Below are positions 1-5,368 of a stretch of DNA of 7,423 bases, in pieces. Made by a program: the position numbers and the translations under genes. Source of the DNA: Bacteroidota bacterium. Its GTDB lineage: Bacteria; Bacteroidota; Bacteroidia; Flavobacteriales; Crocinitomicaceae. Below the pieces are notes generated by a model. The model had not been told where the DNA came from and did no database searches. It saw nothing but the letters and a program-made list of their open reading frames with translations. How positions within the stretch are numbered: the stretch's first letter is position 1; every line of letters begins with the position of its first letter. The DNA lies in NCBI GenBank assembly GCA_005798205.1, contig SYKJ01000131.1, positions 1 to 7,423 of the forward strand, read 5' to 3'.

Positions 1-1
1 C

Positions 2-289
2 AGCCACTACGGCATTGCGGACGTGCTGGCCGTGGGAGCGCGCGCCCAAACACTCTCGCGCCTGTTCAACTTGCGCGAGGGCTTCACTGCCGATGATGAC
101 CGCCTGCCACGGCGGGTAATGCGCGCCTTTCAGAGCGGTCCGCTGCAAGGCGTTGAGATTTCGGAGGAAAGCTTCAACTGGGCGCGCCGCCGTTACTACG
201 AGCTGCTGAATTGGGACGGCGAAAGCGGCGTGCCTGCCAGCAGCTGCCTAGCAAACCTGCAGCTGCCCGAACTCGGCTTGCAGCTCTAA
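2..289 (+). CDS. Aldehyde:ferredoxin oxidoreductase, C-terminal end (partial, 5' end outside window)
   Basis: The last 95 codons of a gene that begins upstream of the window; the reading frame is open from base 2 and ends at TAA 287-289. The family oxidises aldehydes to carboxylic acids (or the reverse) with a tungsten-bispterin cofactor and a [4Fe-4S] cluster, passing electrons to ferredoxin or a partner subunit in the cytoplasm. The visible part matches the extreme C-terminal signature of the family: an AVGAR..TLSRLFNLREGF segment, then a DDRLP motif, then a YYELLNWD stretch followed by G.P and a leucine-rich end (LANLQLPELGL). The cluster-binding cysteines and pterin loops would lie upstream. 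A GTG at 23 could be misread as a start, but family homology continues upstream of it (SHYGIADVLAVG), so it is internal. GC content and codon use differ sharply from every other gene here, so this is probably host chromosome next to an insert. Subfamily and substrate cannot be decided from this fragment. Confidence 0.85.
   Translation, partial: SHYGIADVLAVGARAQTLSRLFNLREGFTADDDRLPRRVMRAFQSGPLQGVEISEESFNWARRRYYELLNWDGESGVPASSCLANLQLPELGLQL
261..285. terminator. GC-rich hairpin at the convergent gene ends (possible terminator, no T-tract)
   Basis: AGCTGC (261-266) pairs with GCAGCT (280-285), and an inner CCGA/TCGG stem (267-270 with 273-276) continues the helix across a 3-base bulge. It sits in the last codons of the oxidoreductase gene and, on the other strand, about 15 bases past the stop of the methyltransferase-like gene at 300. 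Neither side carries a proper run of T, so an intrinsic terminator is only a possibility; it may be coding sequence that pairs by chance. Confidence 0.2.
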
Positions 290-299
290 CTACGCAACT

Positions 300-1025
300 T
301 TAATCCTTTATAAAATAGCAATATTTTGTCGCAAATGGAAATCTACGTAAAGATAGATTTTGAATACCAAAAATATCATCAACAATCTGTGTGCAGCTTT
401 TTTCTTTTTCGTAGGCGAAACTACCATTTAGAATAATTCCACCTTTTGGAATGCGCGGATATAAAGTTTGTAAAACTTCTTTATCAATTTCATACAATCC
501 TTTATGAAGAATAAAAAGAGCACAAACAGGATGTGATTCCTCTACGTATATTTGGATATTACTTACAATATTGCCCTTAACTATCTTTATTTTCTCAAAT
601 TGATTGAAAGCCACTGCCTTATTAAATAATGCCACCGATTGTTCTAATAAATGAAATGACGATGCTTTAATAAAATGTCCATTAGGTAAAGAATACCCTT
701 CAAAATCATCAAACCCAAGAATCTTTCGAGTGTAATTTCTATGTTCATAAATTTCAGAAAAATGAGCAAAACTGAAAAGAGACTGACCCTCAAGCACACC
801 TATTTCTATGATATCTCCAGGTATTTCAATTATTTTTTTAAAGATTTCATAATATACCAATTGTTTGGTTAATTCTTGGGTCCTTACCACTCTTGCGTAA
901 TTATAGAGCAATATTTCAGGGAAATCCTCATGGGCCTTAATTAGTCCGATATAGCTATTTAAAATATCCAACTCTTTTGGTTGAAAATTTTCAAGAGTGC
1001 TCGGTATTGATTCTTTACGTATCAT
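300..1025 (-). CDS. TylF/MycF-like class I SAM-dependent O-methyltransferase homologue lacking metal-binding acids
   Basis: A 241-residue protein resembling the TylF/MycF/NovP O-methyltransferase family, whose active members methylate hydroxyls of deoxysugars with S-adenosylmethionine and Mg2+. Landmarks: YYEIFKKIIEIPGDIIEIGV and a glycine loop (residues 58-82), the SAM-binding region; GFDDFEGY (104-111), the family's GFDTFEGF; a GN at 151-152; LYEIDKEVLQTLYPRIPKGG (177-196), the family's LYEPTK..LE.LYPR..GG. The acids that coordinate metal in active members are replaced: the DxD before LYE reads HKG (174-176), and the DE/DD after the GGII strand reads NG (200-201). The protein may be inactive, regulatory, or metal-independent. 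The ATG at 1025 is chosen because AAGGA lies 6 bases upstream; an in-frame start at 1130 would add 35 residues with no family match. It ends 10 bases from the convergent oxidoreductase gene. Base composition is AT-rich. Family assignment is good; the reaction is uncertain. Confidence 0.75.
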   Translation of the reverse strand: MIRKESIPSTLENFQPKELDILNSYIGLIKAHEDFPEILLYNYARVVRTQELTKQLVYYEIFKKIIEIPGDIIEIGVLEGQSLFSFAHFSEIYEHRNYTRKILGFDDFEGYSLPNGHFIKASSFHLLEQSVALFNKAVAFNQFEKIKIVKGNIVSNIQIYVEESHPVCALFILHKGLYEIDKEVLQTLYPRIPKGGIILNGSFAYEKEKSCTQIVDDIFGIQNLSLRRFPFATKYCYFIKD

Positions 1026-1031
1026 AACATT

Positions 1032-1036
1032 TCCTT
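1032..1036 (-). promoter_or_regulatory. Ribosome binding site AAGGA that sets the start at 1025
   Basis: On the - strand AAGGA is followed by 6 bases and then ATG ATT CGT. This supports the shorter start of the TylF-like gene over the in-frame ATG at 1130. Confidence 0.6.
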
Positions 1037-1308
1037 TTCTGCAAAATAAATTGGAAAGAATTCCGTTGAGTATATTAACATAATACAAGATATTCTTACA
1101 AAAATCAACTCGAAGTTGTTCTTTGAGCAAATAACCTTGAGTGCTGTTCTTCCAATCATTCTAAAGCTTTCAAAACTTAATTTCTTTACCTCTCAGGATT
1201 AGCCAGATTTTCAGTATAACAAATCCTCCGTTTATCCTACTTCCTTTCAAGTATGAAATGAATATCTTCATTTTCTTGCAACAATAAATTTCGATAAAAT
1301 CGATCGCT

Positions 1309-1466
1309 AATTAGTCGGAAAGAGACCAGTCATTAAATTCAAAAGAAATTACAAGAAAAAGTGGGCTTTGGGATTTAGATCAAAAAAAGCTCATGAAACT
1401 TTAGTCATCAGAAACACAAACTTTTAGGATAATGTTCGCTTACTGGTCTCTTTACAACGACTAATT
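1309..1466. repeat. Interrupted long inverted repeat (MITE-like or structured RNA candidate)
   Basis: The left arm at 1309-1330 is AATTAGTCG followed by G and AAAGAGACCAGT. The right arm at 1442-1466 is ACTGGTCTCTTT, ACAA, then CGACTAATT. The 12-base and 9-base segments are exact reverse complements; the arms differ only by a one-base versus four-base spacer. The 111 bases between the arms are AT-rich, with no open frame of note. A 21-pair match at this spacing is unlikely by chance. It could be the terminal repeats of a small non-autonomous element (158 bases) or a long-range stem in a transcript. No clear target-site duplication is visible. Confidence 0.55.
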
Positions 1467-1687
1467 GAAAAATAGCTCTAAATCAAATGAAATTCAGAAC
1501 AGAAACATAATCGAATGCGAATAGATTATTTATGTTCAACTTCTCCTTAATTTTTTGCAGAAATAAAGAAGTTGAAAGAAATTTTTACCCTATCTTGTGA
1601 CAAGCAAATAGAATATGAAATTATGTGTATTCGTCAAGAAAAAAGAAAAAACACAGTAAAACCAAAATTCAAGAAACGACTAACCTG

Positions 1688-1699
1688 AGTTTGCAAACT
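1688..1699. repeat. 12-base perfect palindrome AGTTTGCAAACT
   Basis: A perfect 12-base dyad (AGTTTGCAAACT) in the non-coding gap, the size of a small homodimer operator. It lies some 165 bases past the end of the 2820-1867 gene and about 660 bases upstream of the start at 1025, too far for a simple operator. Likely chance, but it stands out in an otherwise structureless stretch. Confidence 0.25.
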
Positions 1700-1830
1700 A
1701 GTAATGCCGATTAGGACATTTTAAGAATAATACAAAAGCCGAATATAATCACCATCTCCCTATTCCTACTCTAAATAAAATTTAGGATACTAGAGAAAAC
1801 AGTAAGTGATGAAATGCTTTCTTCAAATGA

Positions 1831-1851
1831 TTAACTCGCTAGTTGAGTTAA
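1831..1851 (-). terminator. Weak hairpin after the NPPH methyltransferase gene
   Basis: On the - strand, TTAACTC and GAGTTAA form a 7-pair stem with a 7-base loop, starting 15 bases after the stop at 1867. The stem has only two G:C pairs and is not followed by a T-run, so termination here is doubtful. It is the only hairpin near this gene end. Confidence 0.2.
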
Positions 1852-1866
1852 GTTAGTTTCCTGATA

Positions 1867-2820
1867 CTACTTTTTTGAAAAGATAAAAATTTCCCAAAAA
1901 CCGCTAGAGCTTTTAATAACTTCTTCTAGAGTGATTTGATTTGGCAGAATGTCAAAGATACAATTATTAATTCCTGACCTGGCATTTTCAATTAATACAA
2001 TTTTTCCATTATCCGATAAAAAGTCTGAGCAATTTGAAAAAAAGGATTTGTGTATTTCGAAATCTGGATCTCGACCACTAATACCTTGCGGCTTTGTTAT
2101 AGGCAAATTTAAATGAGGAGGATTACCTACGATGCATTCATATCGTTTTTCATTTGATCGCAAAGCACTAAAACAATCTGATAAAATAATGCTAGAATTA
2201 GTTAGATTAGATGTAGATTTAGTATTTTTCATCGATCGTATGGCCTGATAATTCGCATCAACAAGAGTAACGTTGCATTTTAGCTCATTTGCTATCGACA
2301 GACCTATTGCGCCAGATCCAGCAAACATATCAAGTATATTATTATATTTATTTTTATCAATATAACGTACTAAAAAATTGACGTATGCCCAGTTCGTAAA
2401 ATAAGCTGGAATCTCAGTAGATTCATATATACTGAATACTTGCAATCTAAATTTTTTATGCATTTCTTCTTTCGACGGACTTGATCTACTATGCAAATCC
2501 AAAATTTCTAACATCGAATTCTTAGATATACATTTTTCGATGAGTAGTTTCTCAGCAAATGAAGGCAATTCTGAAACTATACAAAGGACTTCGAAATCGT
2601 TTGGATCAAGTTTAAATATACTCATAATCCCTGCCTCTTTATTTTCCTTGTCAGAAAAAAAAATTATATTTCTATCGGTAGCTCTATTTTTGATTTTCTC
2701 CATTTCAGATTGATTTTCAACGTAGAAACATATTCTTATTTTTGCTGGCAAAAAGGAAATATCCAATTCGTGAACCTGCTGGAACCCATAAAAACTAACA
2801 TTTACTATTTCTGTTTTCAT
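1867..2820 (-). CDS. Class I SAM-dependent methyltransferase with NPPH motif (MTS/PrmC-RsmC-like C-terminal domain)
   Basis: A 317-residue protein with a recognisable C-terminal methyltransferase domain. Motif I is DMFAGSGAIGL (residues 164-174), the SAM glycine loop; VDAN (187-190) follows, with the acid expected to bind the SAM ribose; GNPPH (232-236) is the NPP[Y/F]-type catalytic motif of enzymes that methylate planar nitrogens (PrmC/HemK glutamine, RsmC/RlmG guanine N2, DNA adenine). DNGKIVLIEN (270-279) is the usual strand after it. The N-terminal ~140 residues match nothing I recognise and may bind the substrate. An aromatic residue normally follows NPP, whereas here it is His. The ATG at 2820 is preferred because GAGGT lies 8 bases upstream; an in-frame ATG at 2853 would add 11 residues behind a poorer ribosome site. 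The gene stands alone between two long gaps. Substrate (protein glutamine, nucleic acid or small metabolite) is not decidable; residence in a decoration-type cluster mildly favours a small molecule. Confidence 0.75.
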   Translation of the reverse strand: MKTEIVNVSFYGFQQVHELDISFLPAKIRICFYVENQSEMEKIKNRATDRNIIFFSDKENKEAGIMSIFKLDPNDFEVLCIVSELPSFAEKLLIEKCISKNSMLEILDLHSRSSPSKEEMHKKFRLQVFSIYESTEIPAYFTNWAYVNFLVRYIDKNKYNNILDMFAGSGAIGLSIANELKCNVTLVDANYQAIRSMKNTKSTSNLTNSSIILSDCFSALRSNEKRYECIVGNPPHLNLPITKPQGISGRDPDFEIHKSFFSNCSDFLSDNGKIVLIENARSGINNCIFDILPNQITLEEVIKSSSGFWEIFIFSKK

Positions 2821-2828
2821 TTTGCAAT

Positions 2829-2833
2829 ACCTC
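2829..2833 (-). promoter_or_regulatory. Ribosome binding site GAGGT that sets the start at 2820
   Basis: On the - strand GAGGT is followed by 8 bases and ATG AAA ACA. The alternative start at 2853 has only a GGA about 13 bases upstream, so 2820 is the better start. A possible but weak promoter for this gene is TTGAAA (2909-2914) and AATAAA (2886-2891) with 17-base spacing; the AT-rich background makes such pairs common. Confidence 0.5.
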
Positions 2834-3060
2834 GATGTTTTTAACTTTTCCATCTATATTTTTTCCAAATAGTGACTTACGCTGGTTTATTTGCAAATTT
2901 TATATAATTTTCAAAAAGCAACAAATAACAAATTCTTTATTACTTATTATATTAATGATAGAAGCAAATTCAAATCTATTCAAGACACAGTCCAGACATT
3001 CTCGTAGTTAATTGATTAATTACTTTAGCGATCATATCAATAAATACCTGCTCAATATGA

Positions 3061-3297
3061 ATGCTTCCGACTTTATCAGGGAAAGACCCGAACATCTATC
3101 ACGATAACAGCATTTACCAAAGGAGAACGGTGGATAACATAAACTTGGCGAATAAGTTACCCAAGTTACAATTTTCAATAGATGCCGAAATGGATTTTCC
3201 TTTAGGTAAATGGCACCTCAATAAGGAACAAATTCAAAACTTCATTGACAAAGCTAAAAACACAACTTTAAGATTTTTGCTAACATGGAAAAAATAA
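3061..3297 (+). CDS. Doubtful 78-residue ORF, possible gene remnant
   Basis: The only sizeable + strand ORF inside the AT-rich block that does not lie antisense to a real gene. It starts with ATG directly after an in-frame TGA and has no Shine-Dalgarno sequence upstream. The product is hydrophilic, with a FSIDAEMDFPLGKWHLNKEQ stretch in the middle and a basic end, no signal peptide and no membrane segment. I recognise no family. Its codons look fairly protein-like, so it may be the surviving C-terminal piece of a decayed gene rather than a functional small protein. Its orientation is opposite to all its neighbours. Confidence 0.25.
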   Translation: MLPTLSGKDPNIYHDNSIYQRRTVDNINLANKLPKLQFSIDAEMDFPLGKWHLNKEQIQNFIDKAKNTTLRFLLTWKK

Positions 3298-3627
3298 ATC
3301 TAGGCCATTAAATAAGGACATTGAACATGATGCTCGAGGTACTTTACAAATCTTAGAATTTGGTCATCCTTTCAGATAATAGAAATTAACAAGAAAGAGA
3401 TATATAAAGTTATAACACAATACCCTAGATTAATAAACAAAAGAAAGCTCTTCAACCTAAAATAGAAACTACTTTGCTAGGCTCTTTTCCTTCATGATAC
3501 TGAAAACATATCATGAAATTCAAAATGCAATATATATTTCTCTCTGTCAAAATGCTCGTAGTACCTCAATATTGCAAAAGTTATTTATATATTTCTAAGA
3601 GAGGCTCTAAATTTATCGAATTTACAA
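3298..3627. other. AT-rich gap after the small gene at 4014-3628; only a hairpin visible
   Basis: About 330 bases with no convincing ORF. It lies downstream of the three-gene - strand operon and should hold its transcription end, but there is no GC-rich stem with a T-tract. The one clear structure is the 9-pair hairpin at 3491-3517. GCTCG next to AGGTAC-type bases recurs at 3333-3343 and, rearranged, at 3552-3566, but the match is too short to call a repeat. Confidence 0.5.
3491..3517. repeat. 9-base inverted repeat TTCATGATA / TATCATGAA
   Basis: TTCATGATA (3491-3499) and TATCATGAA (3509-3517) are exact reverse complements separated by 9 bases. On the - strand it lies about 110 bases after the end of the small gene at 3628. 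No T-run follows on either strand, so it is a poor intrinsic terminator; it could stabilise the 3' end of the operon transcript or be a dimeric protein-binding site. Confidence 0.35.
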
Positions 3628-4014
3628 TTAATGCATCCGATAAATAAGTTCCGAACGATTGACATTAGGTTTTTCATTCTCCAACAATAAAATAACTTTT
3701 TTGACGACCATAGCAATTATTGTTTTCTCTAAAAATTTATACAATCCGTTACACCCAAACTTTTGAGCAGTTGCAGAGGCAATATGCAACTCCTCCTTAA
3801 TGCTGGAAGATTTTTCATAAATTTCTGAATACTTATAATTTAAGCTCTCGCATAAGATAAGGCTAATCATATTAATATCTATATCGAACGGATCCTCTGA
3901 CGGATTCAAGGAATACAATTTATCAACTACACCTTGAATTTCATCATTATCTCTGAATAAGCAATTTATGAAATCACCAATAAAATTATTATCAACTTCA
4001 CTACTATTTATCAT
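3628..4014 (-). CDS. Hypothetical 128-residue acidic protein, third gene of the carbamoyltransferase operon
   Basis: I do not recognise the family. The N-terminal 46 residues are strongly acidic (11 Asp/Glu against 2 Lys/Arg), including NPSEDPFDIDIN (38-49). The rest looks helical, with a hydrophobic run at 99-111 (IIAMVVKKVILLL) that is broken by two lysines and is too short and charged for a clear membrane segment. Cysteines are at 18, 55 and 88. There is no signal peptide. The ATG at 4014 is one base past the TGA of the SGNH gene and has GAGGTG 6 bases upstream; the ATG at 4032 would lie inside the upstream gene, before that ribosome site. Such tight coupling suggests co-translation and perhaps a partner or carrier role with the SGNH protein or carbamoyltransferase; that is inference from position only. 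Confidence 0.65.
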   Translation of the reverse strand: MINSSEVDNNFIGDFINCLFRDNDEIQGVVDKLYSLNPSEDPFDIDINMISLILCESLNYKYSEIYEKSSSIKEELHIASATAQKFGCNGLYKFLEKTIIAMVVKKVILLLENEKPNVNRSELIYRMH

Positions 4015-4015
4015 A

Positions 4016-5368
4016 TCAATCACCTCGAGCATGGTCTTTAATTATTATTTCGTATAAGAGTTTTGAAATACACCTCTCACCTTCTGGTCCAAAATGAATC
4101 GTATCGCTAAAAATAGTTACATTAGAGTCAAATTTATTTATTTCTTGGTGAAAATCATAGATAAACCCTATATCTTTCTTTCCAATTAAATCAGAAAATC
4201 GATCCATCATATACCTTACAGTGGATGGATTAACAATAGCGTTCTTCATATTTTGCATTCTAGAATTAATAATGGAAATATGTTGTTTCATTAATTCTCT
4301 TTCAATATTGGACATTTGCCTTTTGCTATAAACTGTAGGCTGTAGGATAGAGAAGAATTTGGAACCTTGGGATTGAACTAACTGACGGTATTGTAATAAC
4401 CTGGAGTAAAATGCTTTTATGACAATTGCAGCATTTGTGATTGGGAATCCATTTCTTTTTAGATGTGGCAAACCCGAATTAAAATCGCCAGTTATGCGTT
4501 GGGCCATAACTTCTAATTCTATTTGGTTTGCTACTGCAAATTTCTTTTGAAGAAAATTATCAGAAAGCATGCCATGTACTAAATCATTTGCCCCACTAAA
4601 GCTAATAACAATATCAGGCTTTAATTCCATGCAGAAAAGAATATAAGTAAATATTTCATTTAGTATTTGATGATTTTCAAAAGCAAAGTTTAAAACTATA
4701 TACTCATAACCATCAGTATTCTTGTTTAACAAATCTTGAAGAAAATCAGTGAATCTTTCTCCAATAAAAGAACAAAAACCGTAGCATGCTGACCCTCCTG
4801 TGAAAACAATAAGCTTGGTTTTACTATTTCGATGTCTATATTTTTGATAATCATCAGAGACTCTATAACCATATTCGTGATTCACTTCTTGACCAAATTT
4901 GCTGTATATATAGGAAAAATTTAAATATGGAAAGAAAATCATTCCATCATTCGTTTTATCAGCTATTTTATGAAAAGTATTCTGTTTTTGTAATTTGAAT
5001 ACAGGCTTATCGAAGGGCCTATACCTTTCTTTGCGTAAACCTCCAAAACCATGTAAATAATTTTTATATATATCTAAATTAAATGATTTACTCCAGGTTA
5101 CCATACTACTTTTGCCATCTGCATTTGCTATCAAGATGACTCTAGTTCCTTCTTTTAAAGGTGGGAGTTCATCTAATTTAAGAACTTCAGCATCAACTAT
5201 GAATAATGGTGAGAAAAGACCTTTATAACCTTTTCCATTTTTTCCAAAGCAAACAAAGGATATCTCACTATCATTGAAATGCTTTTGAATATGTTTCATC
5301 GTCATTTCGATGTAAAGTTTTTCGTATGCTACATCAGGTAAAACAACAAAAGTCCTTTCTTTAATCAT
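4016..5368 (-). CDS. SGNH/GDSL-fold hydrolase or acyltransferase with novel N-terminal region
   Basis: A 450-residue protein whose C-terminal part is an SGNH (GDSL-like) domain. These enzymes cut or transfer esters (acetyl, acyl) on sugars, lipids or peptides using a Ser-His-Asp triad. Visible blocks: TGGSACYG with the nucleophile Ser193; KPDIVISFSGANDL (residues 250-263) giving the block III Gly259 and Asn261; SDTIHFGPEG with Asp422 and His425. The usual block II glycine, after VLN near 227, is not evident (NFAFENHQ). About 160 residues separate blocks III and V, a longer span than in small GDSL enzymes. Residues 1-180 form a separate region I cannot place. No signal peptide or membrane helix is seen, so it should act in the cytoplasm, fitting work on a biosynthetic intermediate. 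ATG 5368 is chosen for GGAG 6 bases upstream; a TTG at 5380 is the longer alternative. It overlaps the carbamoyltransferase end by 8 bases and precedes the small gene by 1 base, so the three are almost certainly one operon. Confidence 0.8.
   Translation of the reverse strand: MIKERTFVVLPDVAYEKLYIEMTMKHIQKHFNDSEISFVCFGKNGKGYKGLFSPLFIVDAEVLKLDELPPLKEGTRVILIANADGKSSMVTWSKSFNLDIYKNYLHGFGGLRKERYRPFDKPVFKLQKQNTFHKIADKTNDGMIFFPYLNFSYIYSKFGQEVNHEYGYRVSDDYQKYRHRNSKTKLIVFTGGSACYGFCSFIGERFTDFLQDLLNKNTDGYEYIVLNFAFENHQILNEIFTYILFCMELKPDIVISFSGANDLVHGMLSDNFLQKKFAVANQIELEVMAQRITGDFNSGLPHLKRNGFPITNAAIVIKAFYSRLLQYRQLVQSQGSKFFSILQPTVYSKRQMSNIERELMKQHISIINSRMQNMKNAIVNPSTVRYMMDRFSDLIGKKDIGFIYDFHQEINKFDSNVTIFSDTIHFGPEGERCISKLLYEIIIKDHARGD
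4021..4026 (-). promoter_or_regulatory. Ribosome binding site GAGGTG for the 128-residue gene, inside the SGNH gene end
   Basis: GAGGTG lies in the last codons of the SGNH gene and 6 bases before the ATG at 4014, with the upstream TGA in between. This is the usual design for stop-start translational coupling and decides the start at 4014 over 4032. Confidence 0.6.

Larger units (their letters stand above)
1026..1866. other. Long AT-rich gap with no convincing gene
   Basis: About 840 bases between the two methyltransferase-like genes. All six frames are interrupted often. The longest suggestive stretch is a + strand opening at 1551-1688 (45 codons, lysine-rich end, no good start or ribosome site), which could be a scrap of a decayed gene but matches nothing I recognise. 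The region holds a long interrupted inverted repeat (1309-1466), a 12-base palindrome (1688-1699) and a small hairpin near the 1867 gene end. It must contain the promoter of the 1025 gene if that gene has its own; I see no strong -35/-10 pair. Such a large gap is unusual for a bacterial chromosome and suggests decayed or inserted non-coding DNA. Confidence 0.6.

Noticed and set aside
1026..1130. N-terminal extension of the TylF-like protein to an ATG at 1130
   Set aside because: The 35 extra residues have no family counterpart, while a good AAGGA precedes the internal ATG at 1025.
1551..1688. 45-codon open + strand stretch, lysine-rich
   Set aside because: No start with a ribosome site and no recognisable family; kept only as a possible scrap of a decayed gene.
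1026..1866. CRISPR array or tandem repeats in the AT-rich gaps
   Set aside because: No regularly spaced direct repeats are visible in either gap.
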